A program made the position numbers and the translations under genes. The notes beneath the pieces were generated by a model. That model saw only the letters and a program-made list of their open reading frames with translations, searched no databases and was not told the origin of the DNA. A stretch of DNA of 64,000 bases from Megamerina dolium (lineage: Eukaryota > Arthropoda > Insecta > Diptera > Megamerinidae): positions 32,037,335-32,101,334 of the forward strand of contig OY978528.1 in NCBI GenBank assembly GCA_963854835.1. The letters run 5' to 3'. Positions 12,129-26,937 of this stretch are shown piece after piece. Numbering within the stretch: position 1 is the stretch's first letter; the number at the start of each line of letters is the position of its first letter.

Positions 12129-15100
12129 CTGAAACAAATAAAAAAATAAATAGTAATAAAATATGTTCAATTAAAAAAGAGGCAAAAAAAAAAGTTGTAA
12201 ATTTCTCGATCAATATTTGTGATAAAACATAAAAAATCAAGTTTCTTCAAAATCTCACATATTTATCTAATAAATTATATGTTCTATATTGGATACGACT
12301 CTTTCAATACAATTGTCGCTTAGATGTATCCAATATAAGTTCACTTCATTCACGTACTCATTTACATAGTACGCGTAAATTAACTATGTGCGGCTTGCAA
12401 AATTAAAACTTGGTCAAAAATTGGCCTCAAAATGAATGTGAACAAAAATAGTAGATAATTTCATTTTTGGTAATTTTACACGCAACTCAATAAAATACCT
12501 ATAAAAAAAACCTACATATATAAATCAACACCAAAAACAAAACATACTTTTACTTTTATTTTCACTTTCACTGAACGAAAAAAAAATTGTACGTATGAAT
12601 AAATAAAGAAGACGCAACTCTGCCAAATAAACACACACGCACAAAAGTTAAAAAGCCAAATTATAATAATTTGAATGTGTGCGTGTTTGTGTGTGTATTG
12701 AAAAAGTAGGGAATGAAACCAGTCGAAACTGAATCATAAAATAATTCCAAACACACACACACACACATACTCGTACAAATATTAAAAAAAAAAAAGCAGT
12801 TCCAAATTTTGTGAACCAGATTTATTTTTAGCACAAAACGAGCAAAATATCATATTGATGTGCTTATTGTGTGTGTGTGTGTGTGTACGAATACATATAT
12901 AGAAGAGAAAAAAAAGAGCAATCAAGATCAAGATGCTAACTTGTCAGCTAGTTGTCTGCTGCTATACACAAGTTATAGCACCGTAAAAAAAAACGTAAAG
13001 ACTAGCAGTTAATAAGCTTGTTCTTTGAATTGTATTTGGGTTAACTGTTGAGTTAACCAAACGAAAATATGTGTAAGTGTATGCTGGTGTTTGCACATGC
13101 GCAAATGAGGTCAAACAAAGTGACCACAATCACATTGTTATTGACGTAAATCAGGCATCACTACATTAACCACAGCAACATTTGTCACACATACACATGT
13201 TGCTGTATGAAAATTTGCCCATAAAAAACAATAGAAACGATTTATTGTCGAGCATTTGCTGACACGGATTTCTTACACGTGTTTATTCATATTCATAACC
13301 TCCCACTAATTCCAATTTTTTTTTCTGAGGGCAAATTTCACTTTTCAGCATTAGCACCCAATGAGTAAATGAGCCAAATGATGATATGAATGATAGACTA
13401 AACATTCATAAGGTAAATGTCACAGTGTTGGCATGACTGAATATATTTTCGGGAAAAAATATGAACACTTGTTAATGTATTTGGATGTCATCATCACAAT
13501 AGCCTAAATACTTAAGATGATATTAGAAGTGAGCCTTAGCTAAATGTGATGAAACCCCTTGTCTTGTCTATAAAACCCAATTTCTCCTCCAAGTTATACA
13601 AATTCATAGTGAATGGTTTATTTTCGCACCAACAGCCATCCTTCACCCTTAGAGTGTAAGTTCCGCACACACGTCACGTCTCTTGTGGACTATATGCACT
13701 TTCGCGTAGAGGCACTGATGAATATTACAAATATCTACTTACAGACGAGCAAAATTAAACGCAGGGAATTAATTGCTTTGCATGAGAGATAGATGAATGA
13801 GACGGCGTCGTTTGTCGATCGTGGACTAAACAACTACGCAATAGTGGACCTAGTTCGCTAGTCACTAAACTATGGACTCATGTAACAAAGACCTCCAGTC
13901 AAAGAAGCGACTTTTAATAGAAATTGCATACAATAGTGGGCGCAGTAAGTAAATTTTCAACTGCTAAACATTGGTTTGCTGTCTAGTAGCCATTGGTAAG
14001 GGCAATATAGTGGTGTTAATAAACGAATTATCGAAGATGAAACATAAAATAATTTATATTGATTAAAATTTATACAGAATTCAGGGGTTAGTCTCTCTCT
14101 GAGTTGATCATGCCCATCATCGAATTTCATCGAACTATCTCAACATTTGCTATGGACGCGATGTTGATCTCTGGAGTGTTCTTCATCTTCACCTAGGTGT
14201 ATGTACTTGAGCCTAGGGTATAAAAAAATTCAACTCAACGCATTATCTTATTTGAAAATGTATTATAATTCCTATATTTAAAATTTAATATATGCGTATT
14301 TTACCATATTATATTTTACACTCACAAAGTCTGACGAAGAAAAAGTAACCCATCATTAAAAAGCCATAGTAATAACATACAAATTGTTTATATACATATA
14401 CACGCATATAAATATATATGTAATTGTGTACATATAATTAAAATTGAAATTTGCATAATTTTTGGTAAACTTTAGTATAAAATATACACACACACACATA
14501 TTTTCTACTATTATTATTATGTTTTTTGTTTTTCCCAAAAACATTTGTACTGCTATTATTACTGCTAATGGTGTTTTCACTTTCATTAGAAGTTAAGGTT
14601 GAGCAATAAAAGTAACAGGTAACAGTAGCACTAATCAAAGATCATCATAACATGTATGGGACTACGACAACTCATTATTTTTTGCTGCTCTTACCGTTGA
14701 TCGTTTGTGTTACATTGTGTGGTAGCAATGGTGAATATAAACAAAAAAATGCAGAATATGTAATTTATTACAACAATACGAAAATTATAATAAAATTGAA
14801 ATTAAAAAATATATAAATCTTTGTATTTTTTGTTTGTACTGAATAAATATAGGTACTATTGTGAATTTTCGTTTGTTTGTTCATTTAACATGTAGTAGTA
14901 GGTACTCTTTCAAAAATAACACAATTTGATTTTAATATGATACTTATTTACAATACAAGTATCTAAACAAAACATATGCACATAATTACTACAAATGTTT
15001 GCATATTACTTTATACATATTTATTATAATTATAATATAATATAAATAATTTTAATACAAGTGTGTGTGTGTGTGTATAATTTATAAAAGTGAGATTTTT

Positions 15101-18100
15101 AGTGGACCGTAGCAATAATGCGGAATTAAACTAACTTTCACTAACTTTTGTTTTTTTTTTTTTTTGCTTTTTTGTTATTGTATTTTTTTTTAGTATCTAC
15201 TAAGTATGTGGTCCGTGTAAAAGCGTTTCAGATTTTGAATATGTATCTATTTATACAGATATACATATGGATACATTTTTTTTTGTATTCAAATGTACCC
15301 GCATAGTTTTACACATCCGATATACTATGTGTATACGTTCGTATAAGAAATTCACAATGTTTGCCAAAAATTGTAATAAATTTGGTCTTTCTTTGTTTAA
15401 TGAACATTGAATTGGAAAAAATTTAAATACTCAACTCTATAGGAGTTGATGATCACATGATTTCTAAAACTAAGGTATACACAAAGTATGGTCGATCAAA
15501 TTGTGTTGAAAAAAATTTTGGCTCTGCCGAGTATATTCATTTTAGATGATTTCGAACATTTCTCACCGAGGATGCAAAAGCGGCAATTATGGAGGTATAT
15601 GTCGATTTTCAACTGTTTTCGTGTACATTTTGCATAGGAGCCCACTTAATGCATGGAAATAGAAAGTATGTATATTCAGAGAAAAAGATTAATCGAGGTC
15701 GATCATATATTTCATCGCTCTATCGTCGATTTTTGGGCAATTTATTCGATCGAAACTTTGAACTTCGATCGTCAATCACACGTTATATGGGCGTCACCAA
15801 CAATGACTTTATGTTCACAAAAATAAGACCTAAAAGAAGGAAATTTTTTTACTTTTTCTTCTCAGCGTGTGCTATTTTGCATTCATTTCCAAAGGCTATT
15901 TTACAAAGTAGGCCGATCCAAATCTTGCACTGGTTTTATTGTATAAATGTTAGCATTTTATTTTTCTGTTTTTTTCTGTTTTCTTCTGTTTAAAGGCGAA
16001 CTTTTTTTTTCTATACAAAAAATCAAGTACCATGCTAATAATGGGCCAAAACCTTCTTCTAATTTTATTTCATTATATTTCGGAAAGTGTAAAAAGAATA
16101 TTATGCATTGTGCATATGATTTTGATTTCAGAAAAGAGAAATGGTTAGACCCAATAGCTACTTCAATTCAGTTGGGGTCCAGAAATCGACCAGGAAGGAA
16201 TATTGTTCGCGAATTACCTTCACAGTGCTTCACAGTGGAGAAAAAATTAACTCAGATAATCATTTTAATCTTTCAAATCAATTACATGAAAAAAATCGTT
16301 AAAAACTATCCGATTTACTTTTGTAAGGGAATCATATTTTATTAACACAATGCACTCTCTTATATTTATAGCCCAAAAACCATTGCAACATCAATGATTC
16401 AAATACCTTGCTCATCAGATTTAACTCAACGTTAAACGAATAGATGTTTGGTGCTATCGTAGGGCATTTTGCAGACCTTCTGAACATATTTGGTATGCAG
16501 GCTTTTATTGTTTAAGAAGATCTACAACATAAGGTACACTACGAGTATGCAGATGGCATGAAGTTAATTTTCACTCCAAAGTATAGTATAGTAATATATT
16601 AATATATAAATTATGAAATTCAAATGTACAAGTATTATGAAATTCATATGAATTATGAAATTCAAAACGAGCGCTATTTGTAAAACAAAACCACAAATAA
16701 AATTGGCAATATCACAAAAATAGATATTATCTAAAGAAAGAGGATAGATGAAATTACATACATATAGTATATGTAATATATGTATGTATATATGTATGTA
16801 TGTATGTAGGTATGTATGTATGTGTTTGTATATGTAATACGAATGACTAACTGAAACGAAAGTGTTACACTTTCTGCACTCTCTATTACAAACAACAACA
16901 ACAATAACATCATTGCACCATTATTTATGCTATGCGCCACTGCATGATTACACTATTCCATCGTATGTATGGATGTGTATATGTATTACAATTTCCATCA
17001 TGCGCGCATGCGTATTACATAATATGAGAATACTTTCATGCTCAGACGTACTATGTGGTTGTAGTATTTAGAGCACACGTAGGCCTGTAATAAAACTCAA
17101 CCTCCTCTATATACTCGTACGTATTTTATTCTGTATTTACGTACATGTTTGTATGTAGGAAAATGAATGGTAAATAAAAGTAAAATATATCATTACACTT
17201 ATGCCATGAATCATGACGATCGCAATAAGGAAAACTCCATAAAATATGTTTACATATCTGGTATGTACATACAATAGCAACAACACAATGTTTAGATGTT
17301 GCAAAAAAAATATAAAAATAAAATCAATACGAGCTTGGAAAAGTTTAGAGCACTACGGCGGCGGCGAATACAATAGCGCGCTTGATTTTCGCCTTGACTA
17401 TTGCCTTGCTTGCGAACGAGGCTATTGCGAAGCGTATGATAGTGAATGAATGTTTAAAGGAACTTGGCGCATCAGCAGTAGGTCTGCATTGAGTGTATTC
17501 TCGACAATTATTTTTCTAACAAGTGGTCAATGAACTTTCCATGTTGTTTACATAGTTGATTGTTCGCCAGCACGAACGATAGTGTTGTAGATAATTTTTC
17601 TCATTACTACTACAGGTAGTCGATTACTTATATCCAAAATTGCAAAGCAAGAATTTGTTGAATGTATATTATTTAGTTTATATTATTTTTCTTTTCTTTT
17701 CACTTTTAAAATATCGAAAGGAAGCAATTTGAAAGGAGGAAAAAATTGAATTAGTGAATCATTCGCTTAAATTGGTATTAAAAAGTAACAAGTAATTTAG
17801 GCATTTTTTGTTTGTTTTTAATATGTACAAAATTTAATCTGTCTGCTTGGCTTCCTACCAGTTGTATAACTTGATTTTTCATTTCACCTTTTTGTTGGTT
17901 GGCAGCCATCGGTGAAGCGATTAGGGAAAAAGGTGAGAATCATATAGAAACTCTCACTTTCATTTCAATGTGATTTCTGGTTTCATGCGTGTCTCACTTC
18001 ATTTCTTACACTATGTGAGTATTTGTCTTATGCTTATGCACATCTACACATGCTCATATTTCTACGAACTTTATGCTCGAGGTAATTTTGTAAATTTTAT

Positions 18101-21100
18101 TTCATTAAAACTAAATATTACAACACTGTTAAAATATGATATATATTTTTGATTTAATGAAAAAAAAAATTTTTGTATTTGGACGTCGTGATAGATCTAA
18201 AGATTTACTAAGCCTGGTGCTGCTTCAGCATTGGATTTCCATATTTTGCCGTATTCATAAGTAATTGGGGCTTTTGGGGTAGTCACTATGTCTGTTTATT
18301 AGCACTACAAAATTAAACATTTTGCTGCACATATAAAAAAGTCAAAATTCTTCAAAGTCATACATAGAAACTTCCAAATAGATTTCATCAAAATTCTGAC
18401 ATGCTACAGCAATATCTTTGACTCTTTTCGGACTCTGTTTGAAGTATGGAACATAGCTGCTGGTGTTATTAAAGGATAGTATATTACATCTCTATTGAAA
18501 AGTGATTAAATACCAGGAAGTAAAGAAAATTATATTTTTTTAATTTGCTGATAAAATTTAACAACATTTTAAAATACTATGCTGATACATTGTTAATGTG
18601 CAACCTTCTTCCACAAAAGGTTAATATTGCTAATAGCAAAGTTGAAGTATGTACAAGTAGTTTGCACTATGCTATCGCATTAAACGCAACATACAAGTAC
18701 AACAATTTAGTTGTAAAGTTATATAGTGTTTTTTGCTCCTTCTTCTTCATTTCAAATACCTTCATTCATATAGCAAATTGTTAGTTTTGATGTATATGGT
18801 GAAAGCGTTGCTATTATATGATAATGCCATAAATATAAAAATATTAATTATTTAACATTTAAATTATCATCATCATCAACATCGTCATCATCATTGGCAA
18901 CATCAACGAAATAATAATAATTAAAATAATTTCTTCTACAACAGCAGATGTCAACACAAAACACCTACCTATTTATTCATCACATTTAATTGTTCTTTCT
19001 TTCTGAATGAATGAATCAAGTCTCCCCCTTTCGTTATACAATACGTGATTAACAACTATATAGCTTATAGATTATATTTATAATTAATAAATTGCTGCTT
19101 AAGCATTTGAACATTTCATTGATTAATGACTTCATGTAGATGGATAATCTTGTAATAATGATGTACGCTAATAAAAATGTTGTATGAATAGAATTTGCAA
19201 AGTACTTGTATCAATGTTGTTGGGAATATTATATTATGAAAATTATTTTTTAATATAAACATTATAAAATACAAATTTAATAACTCTTGATTTTATGGTA
19301 TTTCATTCCGAGAGTTTTTTATACCATATATTTTTTTTTTTTCTCCCTATACCTATGGTGAATAGTCTGGAACCTTATTAAATCAAAATCGGTTCAAGTT
19401 TTACAAAGAAAAAAATTGAGCTGATAATAAAAGTGAAAAATTATGTTCAAGAACTTATTAAACTTTATAATTTTCTCTATAAAATTGTAGCAATATATGT
19501 TGCCAATAACTCGAATTAATATGGCTCTAAAAAAAACCTTCATTGTGTATATTTTTTTTATACTTTTCAGTAAATGTTCCTTTTTTTTTATTTACTTTTT
19601 TTTTTTTGTATTACTTTGTTCCAAGATTTTTATTGCTAAACTGTCAAATGCGATAAACGCAAACACTACCTTATACAACATACAACTTGGGCTCGCTAAA
19701 CAGAAAGTGCAACTTTATAGTCATATCGCAATCTGATAAGAAGTAATTTGGAATGAAAATCAGTTTTATTTAATATTTGATTTAATTCAATTCAAATTTG
19801 TTATATCTCTCTAGCAAACTGCTTGTCTTTGTCGCACAATCTTTCTTTTGAGTATTACAGACCGAAAAAAGAAAATAATCAAAAATTAAATTTCCATCCG
19901 ATCGTGGTTTAAAGTGTTTGTAATTAAACACGCTAGTGTTCGAAAACCATTAAACATGACTGATTTTTACTAGTTCTCATAAAAAATCACCTTTCCAATC
20001 AAAAAAAAAAAATTACAAGTCGCAAAAATTCTACGAAATTTGTTTTTCGACAAGCAATAACTCAAGCCCAAGCACTACGACATTAAAAGTGTATTTTAAT
20101 TGTGTTTCGAACAAGGTACTGCTTGCCTTTATTGCACATAAGCAAGTTCAGCAATAAAACTTTTTGAATGAAGTGATACCTCAAAAAATACCAAATTGTC
20201 ATTATCTCGAAAACCCATTATCCCATACAACAAATTTTGTGTTTGAGCTTGTGTTTTAGTGTGGACCACTAACTTTGCCCTCTTACTGAATATCTTGTTA
20301 TTTTTTTTTTTTGCCGTAAAGCAGTGCTATTTGCAATATTTTAGTTATATTTCAGACGCAATTTTCGATTCTCGCTACTATGATCTAATATAAGAAAATA
20401 AAAGCAAGGCCTGAATTTGTTGGAATCTCTAAAATCTAAAAGTTTTTAAGTAATAGTAACATACATTCATACAACATACAATTCTAAGAGTATAATGCTT
20501 TTACATGTAATACCTTATAGAAGATTAAAAGGGTCTTAATAGCGGTAGCAGTTCATTATCAAGAGTATACCACTTACAGCTTTGGTATTTCTTACTCCAA
20601 TCTAATAATCTCTAATCATTTTTTTCGTTTAATCCACTGAGTTCTATCGATATATTTTGCTTAAAACTTACTGTGAAATTGCAATTAACTGCAAGTCCAA
20701 CATGTATTACTTAAAATGTTGGCGGAAAATTAACGCAGCATGACTACCATTTTATAAAATTCCTATACAAAGTAAATATGTTAATCCATAAAAGTACTGG
20801 TTTGATTCCCGCAATAGTGTAATATATTCCAGTGCATGGTAAAAGTTAGTTGTCACAGTGAAATATTGCCAATTGTATGTTACTATACCTACATATGTAC
20901 TAAGTATAATATGTAATTAAAATTAATTCCCCTATTCAAATTAACAATGGCTTACAATACATTGAGAATCACAACTTAAATAATGCGCACACAATACGTA
21001 CTATTTGTAATTGTTAAATAATTATTTTCGTATATTAAAGATTGACGAACTATACTTGAAATATATGAAAATGATTATATGGTATGCTATTGGCATAACA

Positions 21101-22329
21101 GTAGCCTAGTTTATTAAGTGAGACAGCATAAACGAACAACTAACTTGGCTGATTACATATATGTATGTACCATATGTACATACAAATTTAGCTGGCCAGT
21201 AGGCTTGCAGACTGATCGATTGGCCGAAAATGTATACAACAATAGTCAAACAATACCTAATGTTAGTAATAATAATAGTAGTAATATCGTAGTAATAATT
21301 CTGCAAACGACTCACGTATTTGTGCTAATTAGAAAAAATAAGGAAGTTACTTCGTAGCAAGCCAAATATCGTGTTCAAATGTGCAAATATAGTACATAAA
21401 CACACAAACACACACACACACACACACAGTTGCTTACCTACGTACGAGTACTATACATATGATATCCATAAATAAATAAAAATAAATAATAATAAACTGA
21501 AATTGATGTAATTTCAAGCATGGCTTAAAACACCGAAACCTACTTTGTAAAAGTAGCAACAACAACAACAACAACATAAGAAGAAGAAGAAACAACCGTA
21601 ATAAAAATCAATGAAAGAAAAAGAAAACAAAAATGAAGAAGAAGAAGAGAAGAGAAGCAATTACATAGTAGTAGATGTATGTGGTGATCAGCAATATTAC
21701 TTAAGCTGCTCGATGAAAGGCCAATTTGAACATTTGAACAGTGACGGCGGGAATAGGAGGAAGCATAGCGTACGTATACTATATAAGTATGCATACTGCG
21801 TATATATTATAATTATTATAATAAATACATACAATTCATCGCATTTGTTGAATTTCTATATCTGCTACAAAGCTTTACTACTTATTCACATACATACTAT
21901 GAAATGTTATGTATGTATGATGAGCGTGCTAAACAAAAACACTTTCACTGATTTTTTTTCCCCTTTTCACCCTTCTCCTCTTTCATTTCGTTTTTCTTTT
22001 TTTTTTTTAATACTTTTGCACGTTTCATTGTGCGTTTTTAGCCCGATTTCGATGTTGTCGTCATCGACAACTTCTACCTATTTTTGTTCGTCTTTCTTCT
22101 TGTTCATTTCATTCGATGATGATTATGCAATATGTATAATTGCTGTTGTTATTGTTTTGTCTTTGTATGTAGTATAATCGTAAATTAAAGTAAGTAGTTC
22201 GACATGTACGTATTTACATACGTACATACATACATGTATGTATGTATGCATATTATTATTATTATTATGGTTAATAGTGTATATATTACTGTTTTCGGTA
22301 CATCATTCGAGTCTTGTACATGCATATTG

Positions 22330-22372
22330 GTCAATTGCACGTACTTACCTACATACGAGTAGAGTACGTTAC
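22330..22372 (-). promoter_or_regulatory. Pdp1: possible recursive (ratchet) splice site, weaker
   Basis: On the minus strand the sequence reads TACTCTACTCGTATGTAG immediately followed by GTAAGTACG, with the junction between 22349 and 22348. An AG acceptor abutting a consensus donor is the form of a zero-nucleotide exon used for stepwise removal of long fly introns. The pyrimidine tract is mediocre and the preceding base is T rather than C, so this is only a candidate. Confidence 0.3.
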
Positions 22373-22894
22373 TTGCTAATGTGTGGATAGTCACACGACT
22401 AGTACTTATTGTATATCATAAAATAATTGCAGACATGTTCAAGCTAAGTCAGGTACTGCTTACTTGGGTATTTTACTTTGGTACAAAAACTATCCACAAC
22501 CAATGATTTCATATCAATGAGTACAACGAATTATAACTATTATTGTATGCAAAGTGTGTGTGTGATATAGGTGACATTTGTTGTTGCTCGCTATTGCTCA
22601 ACCAAGTGAGCTGAATTGCAATACACTACGATAAGCATGTTTAGCATTTAGCACTTTATCAATAATAAACATTACTCATTTTTCACATACATACAATATG
22701 GCAACAATACAAAGTATATTAGTAGTTGTACTACAGTACCAGAAGCATAATGCAAATGGACAAACATTAGTAAATGTGTCTAGTGTGACTAGACCCAGTC
22801 ACAGGTTCCAAGTTTTACTCTGAAAACGAAAATAGTCGCTTTAACTGCTTTAAATGCGAAAATATGGACTAGGTTTAAACAAACTAACTACGAA

Positions 22895-23672
22895 TAGTTA
22901 GGCCGCATCCAGCGAGCTTTGCCAGCCATGTCTCTCTTTCGCCAGCTGGCGCCAGTGAGAAATTCCAAGTGCTGTCAAGTTCTCCATCGGAGGTTTGGTC
23001 TGCCTCTTCTACGTCGTCGACCAACGAGTTCCAAATACAACACCTTCTTAGCAGAACACGCCTTACTATGTCGGTATCGGCATACAGCTCATAGAGCTCA
23101 TGGTTCCACCTTATTCGATACTCGCCACCAACACAAATAGATCCAAAGATCTTGTGTAGGACTTTTCTCTCGAACACTCCAAGCATTCTCTCATCTGAGG
23201 TATAAATTATCCAAGCCATATATAAGGAGACGCATGATGCGAGACTTGTAGAGTGTAGTTTTCAGTTCTCGAGCGAGGACTGTAATTCTCAATTGCTTAC
23301 TTAGTCCAAGGTAGCAACTGTTAGCAAGAGTGAGCCTTCGCAATATGATCAGGCTGACGTTTTTACTGGTGTTAGTGCTAGTAGTTATCAACAGTGACAT
23401 GCTGTCGAAGATGCCGGAACTCCTTGTTTGCCGACACTAGGTACTTCGTCTTACCCTCATTCACCGTAAGACCCATTCGACGTGACTCTCTTTACAACTC
23501 TGAGAATGCTGAACTGACTGCTAGCGCGATCATACCGATTATATCACTAAGATTGTGCTATTATGTCATAGATCAGCAGTTCGTATTATCTTCTCCATAA
23601 TAAGATTGAAGAAGTCGCACGATATCGAACCCCTTAATCAGAAACATCGTTCGGTATTAAACAGACATTGTT
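22895..23672 (-). pseudogene. degenerate RTE retrotransposon fragment (3' third)
   Basis: The minus strand aligns by eye with the 3' third of the intact RTE element at 29866-33130, from about the FNTERGFRQGD motif (near 23665) to the stop region (near 22900). Recognisable pieces are SCDFFNLIMEK-like DNA, RLTLANSCYLGLSKQLR, TLYKS, TSDERMLGVFERKVL and SICVGGEYRIRWNHELYELY. Frames shift several times, the YADD region is damaged, and an internal deletion removes the segment around RWLGHVERM. This is an older, dead insertion in the opposite orientation to the intact copy. Confidence 0.88.
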
Positions 23673-26600
23673 GTGTAGAGGTAATCACTTACTGCGATGA
23701 ATTCGGAAAGTGATCGATTTCAGGTACACTATTGGTCTCTCACAATGTAATAAAAATATTTGAAATGATAAAATTTCAACAAATATACATCATTATACAG
23801 ATATTACAATAAAATAAAATATATTTAATTTATAATATAAATATTATAGGTGAATTGATTGATTGTGGTCGTGGATGGTCCCCACCAAACAGTGTACAGG
23901 TGTGGTTTCGAAACCACTCCCTCACCGAATTCTGATAGACAAATTACATAGAAAACATCTTCCCAGAAACCTAAGCATATCAGAATTAGACATTCGTAAA
24001 GAAAGACGCGTTTTCATCAAAGTTTCTACTATTTTTACAACGAGCATTCAGTCAAATACGTAGTTTCAATGAGTGAATAATTAATGATAGGCAGAGATTA
24101 ATTACATAAGGATTTTAAATTTACCATAATTTTTCTATTTGCTATTTCGTAAATTAATTTATATTTAAACAAATTGTATACTATATGAATTTTAATAAAT
24201 ATTGTTCAATAAAAGCTGATTTATCTTGAAATCTGTTACTGTATTGAGTTATTGTTACTGTTGGTACTACATGAGACAATTAATATAAGTATCAATAATA
24301 TGTATACAATTCAATTCAAATGACAAATTAATAAAGAAAATTTCAATAAAAGATATTACAAAAAGTTTTTAAAATTCACAAAAAAATCTAGTAATAATAG
24401 TAACAATAATAAATAAATAAATAAAGACCCTAATTTTAATCTATTTTATGTGTGCGAGCCATAGCATAAAAATTTTACTTTCGAATGAATTATTTTTAAT
24501 TTTTTATTATCTGTTTTTGTTGGTTGGTTTGTTTGTTTGTTTGTTTGTTCAAGTTTCATTTGGGATATACGATATTAAAAACAACAGCAACGCAACAACT
24601 AAACTGCCGAAAAAAGTGAAAGTTAAAAAAAAAGTGTTTTTTTTTTGGCATTTTTCGTAGTAGTTGTAATTGTTGTTGGATTTATTATTATATGATATTT
24701 CGGATGTTGTTAAGCCGGCTGCGTTGCAACGCGTCACTGCTCTTAATGAAAGTAAAACTGATCTTTCAAATGTGCTGCAACAGCAACATTCATACAATAC
24801 TTGTTGAGCTTCAAGAAAAAAAAAAATAAAATAAAATCAAGTAAAAATAAAAACAAATGTAAAATTACCAAAAAACCCAAACAACAACAACAGCAACGAA
24901 GAGAGCAACAAGATGACCAAAAGGGGAAAGAAGCAAATAAAGAAAAGACGGGGTTACAAAGGGTTTTGTGGTAAGGTAGGTACAGGTAAAGAAATGACCC
25001 AACATACATTACAGTCAAAAGTACATCCATCCATACAATCATACACACACACGCACACACATTCTTGTGTACCAGTTATTTCTCTGATTATATGGAATGA
25101 GCAATATAATTCATATTAATGTTTTTTTGGTTTTATATTAACGAAAAATTGACACAATAAAAGAAATATGTACTTAAATATCATACGCACACGCATATCC
25201 AAAACAATAATAACTAAAATACAAAAAAAAATTGTTTATATGTAAAAACGAAAGTTGGTTTTTTCGAATTTATGTCGAATTTTTATGCAGACATAAAAAA
25301 GTGGTAAAGAAATGCCTATCCATTGTTAATGTGGACTAAAAATGCAATTTAAGTCAATTAAAAATGCAAAATTCCAATATAGAAAATCAAACCTTTACTA
25401 TACTGTCTACTATCTACTACATATATCGTATGATGATCGATCGATTTTATGAAGCTTCATATCTCTGTACAAGTGTAAAGAAAAAATGCAACCTAAACAT
25501 TTACACCTTCTTTAGCAAATGCTTCCGCTATCCAAGTAATGTCTATGAGCTGGCCAATAAAAAACAATCAATATAAGCTGACATTGACATCCATCGAGGG
25601 CCAAGTTTAACATTATTTATGTAGTCAAATATGCGTTTTGTGTGTGTGCTCTGCATATGCATATGTTTGTACCTACGTAATTAGGTACATACGATAGTAA
25701 TGAGCTTATGAAAGGTTTCACATACAACATGTTCGGTCATTCTAAGTATTCTGCATTGCAATGTTAATGTTTTAATTCAAAATAATGTTTATTTGTTTTT
25801 TCAAAAGCGCGAAAATAATTCATCGATATAACACACAATAGTCCCGTGGGCGGAAATTTATTTTAAACATTTATTGTGAACTAAAAGGTATACAAAATAG
25901 TATATATGATGCACAACTTTCTATGCAGTCCAATAAATTCACATTTGATTTTTTATTTCGTAAATCCACATTTATTTCTAAAAACTGTACTCCCTAGTCC
26001 TAGTAGTTAACAGTTTCAGTTCTCATGACAATCGAGTTTTCGTCCCGGAATATATCTTGGTCATTCCACGTCAAGGACTGCCAACTCAGCAACAAAAAAA
26101 TTCTGTTACAACAACAACAACAATGAAAATAATATTTGGTATGTCATATCACAAAGCCTCCGTTATCGAAAACAATACGTATCTGCATCAATGTAATCCA
26201 GACACTGAACTTATTCTAATAAATGAAGTGCTCACATGCCAAATCAATTAAATCCACTTTTTGAATTTTTTTTAATTTTATGGTCAAACATTTGATAGAT
26301 TCCAAATTGTTTCTACTCTAATAAAAAAAATTAACACCCATAAATAACATTTTTTTAGCCATTGACTACTTTCTCATTTCTCTCAACTTGTTGTTTTATG
26401 GAGTTAATCGATTTGGCAAGTGAAACATTTAAATGTCATATTTGAAATGATACAAGTACTGAAAATATATATATGTAAGTATTATCGATCAGAATCACCA
26501 AACGAGTAGCCTTAGCCAAGCCCTCTTTCTCTCTTATTATAAAATTCTGATGAAATTTGAGTTCGTTTTGGAACGTAAATATGATCTTATATATGTAAGC

Positions 26601-26937
26601 TATAGAATGCCAACACATTGTTTAAGATTAATTTTAACAGAGGATGAACATATTCCATAATGAGTGGAATCCATGCCTGACCATCATACGACCGTATGCT
26701 TCTATATAGTGTATATATGCTCCAGAGAGTTTTTACACGAAGCTAGCAAATTGAAACCCGGTACATACGATTATATTTATTTATTTATTATTGATATTGA
26801 GATTTACTCGAAATCTCAATATCATACACACAAAAGACCAATGAACTAATCAACTGAGCTATGATATCCCACTTCCCAGAGAGAGTGAGAGAGAGAGAGA
26901 GAACGAGAATGGAATAAAAATAAAATCAATAATTTAC

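Larger units (their letters stand above)
12129..26937 (-). other. Pdp1: Pdp1 intron, 14.8 kb, mostly unannotated AT-rich DNA
   Basis: Intron between first exon B (26938-28189) and the 42-nt exon. It contains (CA)n/(TG)n tracts near 12751, 12868, 15061 and 21406, GTAT-type repeats near 16785, an RTE fragment (22895-23672) and a possible recursive splice site (22348/22349). The open stretch 15589-16345 has no recognised homology. I see nothing else that can be supported in 12.2-22.8 kb or 23.7-26.9 kb. Confidence 0.8.

Noticed and set aside
15589..16345. Two overlapping open frames of about 130 codons on the plus strand
   Set aside because: No recognisable domain, poor composition (Phe/Ser/Arg from AT-rich DNA), no start or splice support. 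They could be a decayed insert but cannot be called.
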